This document shows positions 9,477 through 19,342 of a stretch of 64,000 nt of DNA, in pieces (position 1 is the first letter of the stretch; every line of letters starts with the position of its first letter). The notes beneath the pieces are model-generated. The model was not told where the DNA came from, searched no databases, and saw nothing but the letters and a program-made list of their open reading frames with translations. The DNA is from Leptolyngbya sp. CCY15150. Lineage in GTDB: Bacteria; Cyanobacteriota; Cyanobacteriia; RECH01. Location: assembly GCF_016888135.1 (NCBI RefSeq), contig NZ_JACSWB010000207.1:1-64000 (forward strand), written 5' to 3'. The position numbers and the translations under genes were made by a program.

Positions 9477-10301
9477 CTAAGCTGGGCGATTAGGATACTG
9501 GTGCAAGATAGCCAGAAACCGCTCCCGATCAAAACTGCGGGGATCAATACGGCTTTCGGTGCGATCAACGGCCTCATGGGTGGTGATGCGATCGTCGGGA
9601 ATGTCGGTTCTAGCCAGCAGCCAGGCTAGAGACTGGTACTGCTCCTCGGTATAGCCTCGATGGGTTGGCCCAGATTCCCAGGAGCCCGGTGGAGACTCTA
9701 GGGAAATGTGGTAGGCAAAGTTATTCACCGAGGGAGGAAAGTCGGGATTGGTGCGCACACCCTCCACTTGCCCATTGGCGTTGACGAAAACCGAATTGCC
9801 CGCACCAAAGGCTCGCATTTCGATAGGAACGATATACACAACCGTGCCGTCTCGTTCAATGATTACGTGGTAGCTCACCTGATCCCAATCATCGGGATGG
9901 TGGGTCTGGAATAGATAAATAGCGCTTTGGGCTGTCCCAACCGTTTCATGAAGCACCACCACGAGAGGATTGGTGAGCAGATTGCCATCAACATCCTGCA
10001 AAATCCGCCTATCGTAGTTGCTGGGATCAGCCATGGCAGTGCGCTGGGGAGGATCATAGCCAATGGATGGATTGGGTACTGCAGGCAACAGGGCGGGATT
10101 TTTAAACGGATTGGGAATCGCTTCAACCGTTGGCAGTTGTGCTTCAACCGGCTCACTTCTGAGGCTAAATAACACCCGGACTCGGGCAAATGCACCTTGA
10201 CTGGCACCGAGCATCAGCAAGGCAGAAACGAGCGTTAGAACAAACAGCCGCCCTAGGAGCGATCGCATGATCCATCGAAATTTATCTATCATTCCACACA
10301 C
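9477..10301 (-). CDS. Secreted N-acetylmuramoyl-L-alanine amidase
   Basis: Amidase_2/PGRP-type zinc amidase that cleaves the bond between MurNAc and the L-Ala of the peptidoglycan stem. The first codon is GTG at 10301. An in-frame ATG at 10292 (MIDKF) is the more natural start and gives a signal peptide with a hydrophobic core (LFVLTLVSALLMLGA) and a likely cleavage after AFA. The catalytic domain begins near residue 105: VVLHETVG gives the first His ligand, then SYHVIIERDG, and TTHEAVD with DPRSFD supplies the later ligands. It acts in the periplasm. It could recycle or remodel wall; a dedicated defence or predation role is not indicated. Confidence 0.88.
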   Translation of the reverse strand: MCGMIDKFRWIMRSLLGRLFVLTLVSALLMLGASQGAFARVRVLFSLRSEPVEAQLPTVEAIPNPFKNPALLPAVPNPSIGYDPPQRTAMADPSNYDRRILQDVDGNLLTNPLVVVLHETVGTAQSAIYLFQTHHPDDWDQVSYHVIIERDGTVVYIVPIEMRAFGAGNSVFVNANGQVEGVRTNPDFPPSVNNFAYHISLESPPGSWESGPTHRGYTEEQYQSLAWLLARTDIPDDRITTHEAVDRTESRIDPRSFDRERFLAILHQYPNRPA

Positions 10302-10593
10302 TCACAAGGCAAATGGGTTGTAGTATTAAGCGCGATTGCATGGTCAGACTCTCAGGAAAAGGAACGCCAGGGTTCGTCCTGTCTTAGAAGGCTAGTTTTA
10401 AGTATACAAATGGACGCATGGAACACTATCACCATGTCGTCTAAGCCCTAGACTAGCCTTGAACCAAGACCCAACTCTTTGGAAAAAGACTAGAGAACTT
10501 TTGAAGTGATCACGAAAGAGGCCCTCGTCCCGTTAGAATTGTAGTCTGGACAGATATCGAGTTTGAACCCTTAGATACATTTCCTTCCATCAG

Positions 10594-11577
10594 ATGGCAG
10601 AAACCCTTCTATTTAACGCTCTCCGTCAAGCAACCGATGAAGAAATGGCCCGCGACCCTAGCGTCTTTGTGCTAGGGGAAGATGTGGGACATTATGGCGG
10701 TTCCTACAAAGTCACGAAGGATTTGTACAAAAAATATGGCGATCTGCGGGTGCTCGATACGCCGATCGCAGAGAATAGTTTCACAGGAATGGCGATCGGA
10801 GCCGCAATGACCGGGTTACGCCCGATCATTGAAGGCATGAACATGGGATTTCTGCTGTTGGCATTTAACCAAATTGCTAACAACGCTGGCATGTTGCGCT
10901 ATACCTCCGGTGGTAACTTCAAGATTCCTATTGTGATTCGTGGCCCCGGCGGGGTCGGTCGGCAGCTTGGGGCAGAGCACTCCCAGCGGCTAGAGGCCTA
11001 CTTCCAAGGTGTACCTGGCTTGAAAATGGTGGCCTGCTCTACGCCCTATAACGCCAAGGGGCTCCTCAAAGCCGCTATCCGCGATGACAATCCGGTGATT
11101 TTCTTTGAGCATGTGCTGCTCTATAACCTCAAAGAAGATTTGCCAGATGACGAATATGTTTTGCCCCTAGACAAGGCAGAACTGGTGCGCAAGGGCAAGG
11201 ATGTCACCATCCTCACCTACTCACGAATGCGCCACCACGTCATGCATGCGGTTAAAACCTTGGAGAAAGAGGGGTACGATCCTGAGGTGATCGACCTAAT
11301 TTCCCTGAAGCCCTTGGATTTTGAAACCATTGGAGCATCCATTGCCAAAACCCATCGGGTGATCATCGTTGAAGAATGTATGCGTTCGGGCGGCATCGGC
11401 GCAGAGCTAACCGCATCGATTAACGATCGCTTCTTTGATGAACTAGACGGCCCCGTTTTGCGGTTGGCATCGCAAGACATCCCCACGCCTTACAACGGCA
11501 CCCTGGAAGCACTGACCATTGTGCAACCGGCTCAAATTATTGAAGCGGTGCAAAAAGTGGTGGCGGCACGGGTGTAG
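10594..11577 (+). CDS. pdhB: Pyruvate dehydrogenase E1 component, beta subunit
   Basis: Beta subunit of the thiamine-dependent E1 of the pyruvate dehydrogenase complex, which makes acetyl-CoA. The 327-residue length matches cyanobacterial and plastid PdhB. It opens with [16 protein letters not shown] and [15 protein letters not shown]. The phosphorylation-loop region and the conserved HSQRLEAYF segment are present, and the C-terminal transketolase-type domain has TYSRMRHHV and [12 protein letters not shown]. As usual in cyanobacteria the alpha subunit gene is not adjacent. A good intrinsic terminator follows the stop. Confidence 0.95.
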   Translation: MAETLLFNALRQATDEEMARDPSVFVLGEDVGHYGGSYKVTKDLYKKYGDLRVLDTPIAENSFTGMAIGAAMTGLRPIIEGMNMGFLLLAFNQIANNAGMLRYTSGGNFKIPIVIRGPGGVGRQLGAEHSQRLEAYFQGVPGLKMVACSTPYNAKGLLKAAIRDDNPVIFFEHVLLYNLKEDLPDDEYVLPLDKAELVRKGKDVTILTYSRMRHHVMHAVKTLEKEGYDPEVIDLISLKPLDFETIGASIAKTHRVIIVEECMRSGGIGAELTASINDRFFDELDGPVLRLASQDIPTPYNGTLEALTIVQPAQIIEAVQKVVAARV

Positions 11578-11609
11578 TTTCAGTTCAAGCCAGTTAAACA
11601 CCAGGCAGC

Positions 11610-11646
11610 AACGCGGGGGGGATGTTCTATATCCTTCCCGCGTTTT
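11610..11646 (+). terminator. Rho-independent terminator of pdhB
   Basis: AACGCGGG (11610-11617) pairs with CCCGCGTT (11637-11644). An inner GGAT/ATCC stem and a short loop extend it, and it runs into TTTT. It lies 33 bp after the pdhB stop and before the convergent FAH-family gene. Confidence 0.75.
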
Positions 11647-11680
11647 AGGTTTACCTGAGTCCGAGTTCCTACAGAAGAGA

Positions 11681-12502
11681 CTAGGGAGCGATCGCATCCT
11701 CCGAGGAAGACGGGTTAGAGTCTGGTTCAGGACGGGCAATCACCGAACTCTCCAAGCTGCCAATGCCCTCGACTTCCACCCGAATGACATCCCCCACCTG
11801 CAGCGGCCCCACGCCCTCCGGCGTTCCGGTGAGCACCACATCACCCGGCAACAGGGTCATCACCCGACTGATGTAGGACACCAACTGCTCCGGCGACACC
11901 ACCATGGTGTCAATCGAGGCGCACTGCACCGGATCCTTTTGCTGGTTGAGAAACGTCTGCAGCATGGCTCCGGCACTCAGTTCCCGGACAATCCATGGCC
12001 CGAGGGGACAGAAGGTATCGAACCCCTTCGCCCGCACCCATTGGTTATCGCGCTGTTGCAAATCGCGGGCAGTGACATCAATGGCGATGGTATAACCCCA
12101 GATCTTCGACCGGGCTTGCTCCGGCGTGCAGTTAAAGCAGCGATCGCCAATCACCAGGGCCAGCTCGCCTTCATAGTCAATCCGTTGCGACTGGGGCGGG
12201 TACTCAATGGCATGTCCTGTAGCAATCACCGCCGTCGGTGGCTTCATAAAAATCAGCGGTTCCTCCGGCACAGGCGTTCCCATTTCTGCAGCATGTTTGG
12301 CATAGTTTTTGCCAATGGCCACAATTTTAGACGGCGCACAGGGAGCCAGAACATCAAACTCATCTGGATTGAGAAATTGCTCGGTTAATTGCCCCCCTAG
12401 CCAAGGCGGGGCATCCAGGATCTGCACTTGGCGATCGAGGTGCAGTAACCCGTAATAAAGCTGCCCAGGCGGGGTTTTAACTCGAACGTAGCGCTGCGCC
12501 AT
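11681..12502 (-). CDS. Fumarylacetoacetate hydrolase (FAH) family protein
   Basis: FAH-superfamily enzyme of 273 residues. The family includes fumarylpyruvate hydrolases, oxaloacetate decarboxylases/tautomerases and homoprotocatechuate-pathway isomerases. A short N-terminal domain (1-55) is followed by the catalytic fold: KIVAIGKNYAKHAAEMG, PLIFMKPPTAV, and the metal-binding acidic cluster in DYEGELALVIG. GYTIAIDVTARDLQ, KGFDTFCPLGPWIV and the C-terminal LLPGDVVLTGTPEGVGP are all canonical. The substrate cannot be assigned from sequence. It is divergent from rpsF and convergent with pdhB. Confidence 0.88.
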   Translation of the reverse strand: MAQRYVRVKTPPGQLYYGLLHLDRQVQILDAPPWLGGQLTEQFLNPDEFDVLAPCAPSKIVAIGKNYAKHAAEMGTPVPEEPLIFMKPPTAVIATGHAIEYPPQSQRIDYEGELALVIGDRCFNCTPEQARSKIWGYTIAIDVTARDLQQRDNQWVRAKGFDTFCPLGPWIVRELSAGAMLQTFLNQQKDPVQCASIDTMVVSPEQLVSYISRVMTLLPGDVVLTGTPEGVGPLQVGDVIRVEVEGIGSLESSVIARPEPDSNPSSSEDAIAP

Positions 12503-12697
12503 AGTGGGTTGACCTAAACGTAGTGTATGATTGTATATCCTTGCCTTTGCTGAGCCATGTCATGCGACTCAGGGAATCCGTTCGTCAGAGGACAGACCAA
12601 CGACGACGGAAGAGCGATCGCTCTAGGTCTACTGAGTCAAAAAAGGACTAGGGCAATTTTACAGCAGAGGCCACTTGTCCATAAGGAGTTGTTTGTT

Positions 12698-13021
12698 ATG
12701 AAACGTGCGTACGAAACCATGTACATCCTGCGCCCAGACATGGGTGAAGAGATGGCCGATCAAGTGATCACCAAGTATCAAGGCATTCTCAAAGACAACG
12801 GCGTTGAGTCTATTGATACCCAACACCGAGGCAAACGTCGCCTAGCTTACGAAATTCAGAATCACAAAGAAGGGATCTACATCCAGATGAACTACGAAGC
12901 AGAACCGGCGGCGGTCGCTGCAATGGAGCGAGACATGCGCTTTAGTGAAGACATCATTCGGTTTTTGACCATGCGTCAAGATGAACTGCAGTCTGACCCC
13001 TCTACACCCGTCAGCCTATAG
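12698..13021 (+). CDS. rpsF: 30S ribosomal protein S6
   Basis: Ribosomal protein S6 of the small subunit platform, where it partners S18. I place the start at ATG 12698, preceded by AAGGAG at 12683-12688, giving 107 residues, normal for S6. The frame is open further upstream to 12557, but that would add 47 residues unlike any S6. Motifs: [14 protein letters not shown], then [14 protein letters not shown] and DIIRFLTMR. The roughly 150-bp leader between the divergent FAH gene and the start could hold an autoregulatory element; I see only a short HIP1-centred palindrome in it. A large symmetrical terminator follows. Confidence 0.95.
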   Translation: MKRAYETMYILRPDMGEEMADQVITKYQGILKDNGVESIDTQHRGKRRLAYEIQNHKEGIYIQMNYEAEPAAVAAMERDMRFSEDIIRFLTMRQDELQSDPSTPVSL

Positions 13022-13142
13022 ACCCCAGCGATCGCCCCTAGGTTAACCATGCCACGAGCCCCAACGGTTGGAGTGTAGCAACTATCCAGAAGGGGCGATC
13101 GCTCAAGCTTCAACTCCCAGACAACCAAGCCAGCTCTCGAAC

Positions 13143-13170
13143 AAACGGCCGCCCCATGGGGCGGCCGTTT
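13143..13170. terminator. Bidirectional terminator between rpsF and lepA
   Basis: A perfect 28-bp palindrome: the left half is AAACGGCCGCCCCA and the right half its exact complement. It lies between the convergent stops of rpsF and lepA. The A-start and T-end give a short T-run in both directions, fitting a shared terminator. Confidence 0.75.
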
Positions 13171-13206
13171 GGCGTTAGACGGTAGTCGGCAGAGTAGTAG
13201 GCAACC

Positions 13207-15009
13207 TTATAGCTTGAGCACCGCCATGAACGCTTCTTGAGGTACATCCACGGTACCGATCGCTTTCAGGCGCTTCTTACCCTTAGCTTGCTTCTGCAAT
13301 AGTTTCTTCTTACGGCTGATGTCCCCGCCGTAGCACTTAGCAAGAACGTCCTTACGCAGGGCTGGAATGCTCTCACTGGCCACAATTCGGCTACCAATCG
13401 CCGCCTGTAGCGGAATCTTAAACTGATGGCGAGGAATCAATTCCTTGAGCTTCTCCACCAGCGCCTTACCGACGTAGTAGGCCTTATCGCGATGCACAAT
13501 CGTCGCCAGGGGATCCACCTTGTCGCCGTTGATCAACACATCCAGCTTCACCAAAGGATTGACCCGATAGCCAATCAGATGATACTCCATGCTGGCATAG
13601 CCCCGCGATCGCGACTTCATCTGATCAAAAAAGTCTGTGACCACTTCCGCTAGGGGAATCTCATAGGTGAGGGTGGTGCGCCCCTGGGCTAGGTATTTCA
13701 TGTCCTTAAACTCGCCCCGACGGCTTTGCCCCAGCTCCATCAAGGTGCCCACGAAGGCCTCCGGGGTAATCATTTCTACCTTGACATAGGGTTCTTCAAT
13801 CAACTCGCGATATTGCGGATCGGGCAACTGACAGGGGTTATCGATCATCAACACCTCCCCATCAATCGTCGTCACTTGATAGATCACCGAGGGAGCAGTA
13901 GTGATCAAATCCAGGTTATATTCGCGCTCCAGCCGCTCTTGGACAATTTCCATATGCAGCAGCCCTAGGAACCCGCAGCGGAAGCCAAAACCCATGGCGC
14001 TGGAGGTTTCTGGCTCATATTGCAACGCTGCATCATTTAAGCGCAGCCGTTCCAGCGCCTCCCGCAGATCTTCAAACTGATCGGCATCGGTGGGAAAGAG
14101 ACCGCAAAAGACCATGGGCTTGGCTTCGGTGTAGCCCGGCAGCGGCTCCTTCGCCGATCCCTTGGCAAGGGTGATGGTATCGCCAACCCGAGCATCTTCA
14201 ACCGACTTAATGGCCGCGGCAAAGTAGCCCACTTCGCCAGCATGGAGAGCCTCGACCTTCACCTGCGTTGGAGACAACACGCCTAGTTCATCAATTTCAT
14301 ACTCCTTACCCGAGATCATGAGCCGAACGCGATCGCCCCTACGCACTTCCCCGTCCATCACGCGGAAATAGACAATTACGCCGCGATAGGCATCATAGTA
14401 ACTGTCAAAAATCAGGGCCCGCAGCGGCTCCTGCATGGTGTCTGGGGGCGGCGGTACGAGATAGACAATCGACTCTAGGATGTCATCAATGCCGATGCCT
14501 TCCTTGGCAGAGGCCAAAATGGCATTGCTACAGTCCAATCCAACAATTTCCTCGATTTCTGCCTTCACCCGCTCTGGATCGGCACCGGGGAGATCAATTT
14601 TGTTGAGAACAGGAATAATTTCCAGGTTATGCTCTAGCGCTAGGTATACATTCGCCAAAGTTTGCGCTTCCACACCCTGGGAGGCATCCACGACCAGCAG
14701 CGCTCCTTCACAGGCAGCCAGCGATCGCGACACCTCGTAGGAGAAATCCACATGTCCCGGCGTGTCGATCAAATTCAGCACATACTGTTCGCCATCCCGC
14801 GCCTGGTAGTGCATCCGGGCCGCCTGGAGCTTGATCGTAATCCCCCGCTCCCGTTCTAGATCCATCGAGTCGAGAAATTGCTCCTTCATGTCGCGATCGC
14901 TCACGGTGCCAGTGGATTGCAGCAAGCGATCCGCCAGGGTGGATTTACCGTGGTCGATGTGAGCAATAATCGAAAAATTACGAATGCGAGAGACGGGTGC
15001 GTCAGTCAT
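13207..15009 (-). CDS. lepA: Elongation factor 4 (LepA)
   Basis: Ribosome-associated translational GTPase thought to act on stalled or mistranslocated ribosomes and in small-subunit biogenesis. At 600 residues it is full length. GTPase motifs: [15 protein letters not shown] (G1), [12 protein letters not shown] (G3), LNKIDLPGA (G4) and the SAKEG element (G5). Domain II, the EF-G-like domains and the LepA-specific C-terminal domain ([18 protein letters not shown], then [10 protein letters not shown]) are intact. The start ATG is preceded by GAGG. It is monocistronic and divergent from the PPC-repeat gene. Confidence 0.98.
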   Translation of the reverse strand: MTDAPVSRIRNFSIIAHIDHGKSTLADRLLQSTGTVSDRDMKEQFLDSMDLERERGITIKLQAARMHYQARDGEQYVLNLIDTPGHVDFSYEVSRSLAACEGALLVVDASQGVEAQTLANVYLALEHNLEIIPVLNKIDLPGADPERVKAEIEEIVGLDCSNAILASAKEGIGIDDILESIVYLVPPPPDTMQEPLRALIFDSYYDAYRGVIVYFRVMDGEVRRGDRVRLMISGKEYEIDELGVLSPTQVKVEALHAGEVGYFAAAIKSVEDARVGDTITLAKGSAKEPLPGYTEAKPMVFCGLFPTDADQFEDLREALERLRLNDAALQYEPETSSAMGFGFRCGFLGLLHMEIVQERLEREYNLDLITTAPSVIYQVTTIDGEVLMIDNPCQLPDPQYRELIEEPYVKVEMITPEAFVGTLMELGQSRRGEFKDMKYLAQGRTTLTYEIPLAEVVTDFFDQMKSRSRGYASMEYHLIGYRVNPLVKLDVLINGDKVDPLATIVHRDKAYYVGKALVEKLKELIPRHQFKIPLQAAIGSRIVASESIPALRKDVLAKCYGGDISRKKKLLQKQAKGKKRLKAIGTVDVPQEAFMAVLKL

Positions 15010-15388
15010 AGAGCCTCAATTCACCATGCAAGCGGAGTCTCCGATCGTTTCGTACTTCAGCCCTAGCCTTTCAGCCCCCATACTACCCATCCCAACTGCT
15101 AGACCTAATGACCTGACCTAGGATCAGTCGGTCAGCCCAGTGATCCGGAGCGTTGAGTGGGGTGAACAGGTTAAGAAATCTCTAGAGAAAAGCGATCGTA
15201 CTGAAGATATTGTAATGCGTCTACCCGGCTTATCGAAGGACTCGTGCAGGAGGAGAGGGAGGAAGCTAGAGATTTGACTGTTCGTATACCGAGTGAAGTT
15301 TGCATAAAGTTTCCATAAAACGGTTGCGATCGCCCTCTAGCATGGGACAGTTTGAGAGAAATTTCCCTATAGTTACGGATGCACTCCC
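15010..15388. other. Intergenic region between lepA and the PPC-repeat gene
   Basis: About 380 bp of divergent promoter space. Open frames here are short and overlap the start of the downstream gene in another frame. I see no RNA, repeat or convincing promoter boxes. Confidence 0.35.
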
Positions 15389-17287
15389 ATGGCAACGTCA
15401 CCAGGCAATAGTCGTACCCAGGCTCCACGGATTCAACTCAGTAGTCGCCCACGTACATTTGCGGATGTTGTCAGTCGCTCTGCCCCTAACGACTACTATC
15501 AGGTACGCTTTCAGCAACGCACCAGCTTTGACCTCACCCTATCAGGGCTACAGGCCAATGCCAATGTGGAGCTTCAGCGGCGAAATGGCAGTCGTATTAC
15601 CCGATCAGCTCGCCCCGGTCGCCAAGATGAACGCATTAACCTCAATCTCAATCCTGGCATCTACTACATTCGAGTCTACCGAGGACAAGGGAATACTCGA
15701 TACCGGCTACGCATGAGTGCCAATGTGGATCGAGCTGGGGATAGCCGGGGTCAAGCTCGGGCAATCATCGCAAGCGATCGCCTCCGTACCTTTCGCGACT
15801 ATGTGGGCCCCTCTGACCGCAATGACTTCTATCGCTTCACCCTAGATGAAGCTCGCGAGATTAATCTCCGCCTGTCCAACCTACAGGCCAACGCCGACCT
15901 ACGCCTGCTCGACAACCGCGGTCGGCTCCTAGAGGCTTCCACCCAAGCAGGCACCAGAAACGAACGCATCACCACAGAGCTAGAAGCTGGCACCTACTAC
16001 CTACGGGTGACGCCCAGAGGCAATGCCCAAACCCGCTACGCCCTCACCGTTCAGGCCAATCCTCTCCTGACGCAAACCTTGACCCAAGAGTGGATTAGTC
16101 AAATCGGCACCGCCGCCAACGACTACGCCTACGGCATCGTGGTAGATAGCCAGAATCGGGTCTACGTCGCTGGTACCACCGGCGGCAATTTGGCAGGCAC
16201 CTCCGCCGGTGGACAGGATGCCTTTATTGCTGCCTTTAACGCTGGCGGTGGGTTACTTGACATAGACCAAGTCGGCACCAGCCGCAGGGACATCTTTTCT
16301 GGTCTAGCCATAGACGCCAACGACAACCTATACGCCGTCGGCACCTGGAATTTGGGTACACCTAGCCCTAACCCAATTTTCCTAGGATCTGGTGATGTCG
16401 TCCTAGCCGACTATCGCACCATCAACGGTGAACTGGTATCCCAAGACCAAGACACCCTAGACATTCGCACCCTTGACTCTGCCGCAGATGTCACCGTTGA
16501 TGCCAATGGCACCGTGCTGCTCGCTGGGGCAGCCGTTCAAGCCTCGCTACCTCTCACTAGCGATACGTTTGTGGCTAGCTACACCAATGGAGGCAATCTC
16601 CAACAGCGTTCTGGGGATTTTGACGACATCAGCCGACAGGCCGCCGCCACCAGCATTGCGGTGGATGCAGCGGGCAATATCTACGTAGCGGGGATCACCA
16701 ACGCTCAGCTAGACATCAACAACCCCGGCAATCCCTATTCCAACAGCGATGCCTTTATTGCCAAATACAGCGCCAACGGCACTCAGCTTTGGTTTAACAC
16801 CCTGGATTCCGGCGGCACCGATACAGCACGGCGCTTAGCCGTCGATAGGGCCGGCAATGTTTACGCGGTAGGCCACACCGAGGGCAGCCTGCCAGGACAA
16901 ACCAGCGCTGGCGACACCGATGCCTGGATTGTGAAGTATGACACCAACGGCAATCAGCAGTGGCTCAACCAGTTTGGCACCAGCAGCTTGGATGAGGCCC
17001 AAGCGATCGCCCTTGATGCAGCGGGCAATGTATACGTCACCGGCGAAACCGAAGGCTCCCTCTTTGGCAGCCATCAAGGCGGTAGTGATGCTTGGATCGT
17101 CAAATATTCCAGCAGCGGTCGCGAGATCGCCAGTCTTCAAACAGGCACCGCTGCGGATGAGGAAACCTACGGCATCACGGTGGGTGCCAACGGTCATGTT
17201 TATGTGGTGGGGCAAACCCAAGGCGTTTTAGGCGCTAGCAATGCTGGCAATTACGATGTTTGGGTCGGCAACTATTCTCTAACGTGA
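15389..17287 (+). CDS. PPC-domain and SBBP beta-propeller repeat protein
   Basis: A 632-residue protein of unknown function. Residues about 15-110 and 118-225 are two pre-peptidase C-terminal (PPC)-like beta domains, sharing the block NDYYQVRF/NDFYRFTL, then LSGLQANA/LSNLQANA and GIYYIRVYR/GTYYLRVTP. Residues about 230-632 form SBBP-type propeller blades, each with a pattern like DAAGNVYVTGETEGSL and GSDAWIVKYSSSG. Both domain types are usually extracellular, yet no signal peptide is visible at this start. Export by another route or an unnoticed upstream start is possible. It may bind carbohydrate or protein partners; this is speculation. Confidence 0.85.
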   Translation: MATSPGNSRTQAPRIQLSSRPRTFADVVSRSAPNDYYQVRFQQRTSFDLTLSGLQANANVELQRRNGSRITRSARPGRQDERINLNLNPGIYYIRVYRGQGNTRYRLRMSANVDRAGDSRGQARAIIASDRLRTFRDYVGPSDRNDFYRFTLDEAREINLRLSNLQANADLRLLDNRGRLLEASTQAGTRNERITTELEAGTYYLRVTPRGNAQTRYALTVQANPLLTQTLTQEWISQIGTAANDYAYGIVVDSQNRVYVAGTTGGNLAGTSAGGQDAFIAAFNAGGGLLDIDQVGTSRRDIFSGLAIDANDNLYAVGTWNLGTPSPNPIFLGSGDVVLADYRTINGELVSQDQDTLDIRTLDSAADVTVDANGTVLLAGAAVQASLPLTSDTFVASYTNGGNLQQRSGDFDDISRQAAATSIAVDAAGNIYVAGITNAQLDINNPGNPYSNSDAFIAKYSANGTQLWFNTLDSGGTDTARRLAVDRAGNVYAVGHTEGSLPGQTSAGDTDAWIVKYDTNGNQQWLNQFGTSSLDEAQAIALDAAGNVYVTGETEGSLFGSHQGGSDAWIVKYSSSGREIASLQTGTAADEETYGITVGANGHVYVVGQTQGVLGASNAGNYDVWVGNYSLT

Positions 17288-17451
17288 GCGGAGTTGTGGG
17301 GCTAGCACTCACGTTTTTCTCGTAGTGGTGTTCGTGGGAATCGAGTCCCAGGAGATACCTGCTGCTACAGCCGGATTTTATAGCGGAAATGGGTACAATC
17401 TGGACGGAACATTTCTAAATTGTCACAGTCTAGACCTTCAACTGAGCTGCC

Positions 17452-18240
17452 ATGTTTTTCTTCCTCTCAAAGTTCCTGCCCACCTTGGTTTTCCCATTGG
17501 GCTTCACCTGCTTAATGATTGTGGTAGCCCTGATCACCCTTTGGCGACGGCCTCGGTGGGCAGCGGGCAGTTTAGCGATCGCTCTAATTGTGCTGTTAGT
17601 CAGTAGTAATACTTACACCGCCGAAGCGATGTTGCGATCGCTAGAGTGGCAGCATATTCCCGCAGAGGAGTTACCCAATGCGGAAGCGATCGTGGTACTG
17701 GGGGGTGCCGTGCGTGCCCAAGAATATCCCCGCCCCTGGGTGGATGTGCTGGAAGCAGGCGATCGCCCCTTACATGGCGCACAGTTATACCTTCAGGGCA
17801 AAGCGCCACTCGTGATTTTGAGCGGTGGACGCATCGATTGGTTTGGGCCTCGGGGTGCAGAAGCCGACGATATGGCTGAAATTTTAGAAGCCATGGGGGT
17901 TCCCCGTGAAGCCATGGTGTTAGAACGAACGTCCATTAATACCTATGAAAATGCCGTCAATGTGAAACAAATTCTCGATCAACGGGGCATCAATCGGGTG
18001 CTGTTGGTTACCTCGGCTGTTCATATGCCGCGATCGCTCAAAATCTTTGAGAAACAAGGTATTGAGACCATTCCTGCTCCCACAGATTTTATTGCTTCCT
18101 CACCGGTGGTCTCCCGCGAACAAACCTATCAGGCCGCCATCCTACGTTCCCTACCCGAAGCTTACAACTTACAACATGTGACCCGTGTGATTCGGGAATA
18201 CATCGGCATCGTGGTGTATTGGTTAAAAGGGTGGCTCTAG
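17452..18240 (+). CDS. YdcF/ElyC/SanA family (DUF218) membrane protein
   Basis: A 262-residue inner-membrane protein. Two N-terminal helices (about 6-28, LPTLVFPLGFTCLMIVVALITL, and 36-58) precede a DUF218 domain. Motifs are AIVVLGGAVRAQ, PLVILSGGRIDW, LERTSINTYENAVN and VLLVTSAVHMPRS. Relatives in enterobacteria (ElyC, SanA) affect envelope integrity, possibly through lipid-carrier metabolism, but the reaction is unclear. The start ATG directly precedes the first helix. No operon partner is evident. Confidence 0.88.
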   Translation: MFFFLSKFLPTLVFPLGFTCLMIVVALITLWRRPRWAAGSLAIALIVLLVSSNTYTAEAMLRSLEWQHIPAEELPNAEAIVVLGGAVRAQEYPRPWVDVLEAGDRPLHGAQLYLQGKAPLVILSGGRIDWFGPRGAEADDMAEILEAMGVPREAMVLERTSINTYENAVNVKQILDQRGINRVLLVTSAVHMPRSLKIFEKQGIETIPAPTDFIASSPVVSREQTYQAAILRSLPEAYNLQHVTRVIREYIGIVVYWLKGWL

Positions 18241-19024
18241 CCGTGAGACCGAGTACAAACCTAAGGGTGGAGATTAAGACGATAGATGGGGTCAGTCTGG
18301 TTAAGACAAGTCCTAGATCGAACGTTCAAACGTTTGAATATCTCCAGGGTTGCTTCATGACCTAACCCATGAGACTAGATCTCTACATCCACCCACACAA
18401 CCGAGCTGTTTAGCTATCCAAGCGATCCCGATGTAGCCCTCCGTAAGACGCACACCATGCCCAGACGATCGGCTGGTTTGGATAGTCCATCCTTGACGAA
18501 CAACTCCATCATTAGATCCATGACACACAGACATCATGGAGAGAGGATTAGCCCAAGGCATCTCTTAAGAAAGCTCAATAGCTTGCTGTAGACATTCAGG
18601 ACAACGGCTACATCTAAGTACCAAGCTTCATCCCGTCTAGCCATAGCAGCGTAGATAGGCCTAGTACCGGTAGTCCTACCTTCGCTGAAAGCTGGATATG
18701 AAGCCTAGTGCTTAGATCCTAGGGCGATCGCCCATGGCATCTCCCAGATCTGATTAGGGTCTTCCTTGACCCAAGCTGCGTGCATCCCATTCGCTATCCT
18801 TCCCCATCAGGGTTATGGGAAGAGTTCCTAAGGTTTTGATCAGGGCGCAGAATGGCGGAAAATTCAGTCAACCGGCTTAGTTAGGTCGCCTGAAAGGGAT
18901 GCTGACCTTGGTTCGATCGATGACTGAGACCCGTGGAGCTTACTCCATCGGGAGACGGATGATCCCATCAGGGTTGCGCAATTCGTTCTGGATGTGATTG
19001 TTGCGTCATAGTTGCAGAGTAAAT
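18241..19024. other. Intergenic region, about 780 bp, no supported gene
   Basis: Between the YdcF-like gene and the STAS gene, both rightward. Contains a 14-bp perfect palindrome TTCAAACGTTTGAA (18325-18338) partly overlapping GAACGTTC. It could be an operator or chance. No other structure, tRNA or coding region is supported. Confidence 0.35.
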
Positions 19025-19330
19025 ATGAGTGAATGGATGAATCTACCTAACGTACGAGTATTTCAGCCAGACTGCATCCTGAGTACCCTCACAGGACGAG
19101 ACTTGCTGAACTGGGTCACGGATACCCTAGCAGACGGGACGACCCACCTAGTGATTGACTGCCGCAACCTCGGCTTTATGGATGTGGGCGGGTTGGGGGC
19201 CCTAGCAGGAGCCCTAGGACGAGTGCGGCGCGCCTCCGGCACCCTCACGCTCCATGGCATCCCCGACCAGCCCCAGATGGTGCTGAAGATGGCGGACATG
19301 CTCAATGCCTTTGATCCCCTACCAAGCTAG
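19025..19330 (+). CDS. STAS-domain protein (anti-sigma antagonist-like)
   Basis: A 101-residue single STAS domain, the fold of SpoIIAA-type anti-anti-sigma factors. I use ATG 19025 (MSEWMNLPNVRVFQP); the frame extends 27 bp upstream to a TTG but adds nothing conserved. The core reads HLVIDCRNLGFMDVGGLGAL. In phosphorylatable antagonists this loop is normally D-S-S/x-G-L-G, with the first or second Ser phosphorylated. Here the sequence is Asp-Val-Gly-Gly, so the Ser is missing. It may bind a partner constitutively. No kinase or phosphatase is adjacent. It is convergent with the CHAD gene, 12 bp away. Confidence 0.85.
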   Translation: MSEWMNLPNVRVFQPDCILSTLTGRDLLNWVTDTLADGTTHLVIDCRNLGFMDVGGLGALAGALGRVRRASGTLTLHGIPDQPQMVLKMADMLNAFDPLPS

Positions 19331-19342
19331 GATCCCAACGGA

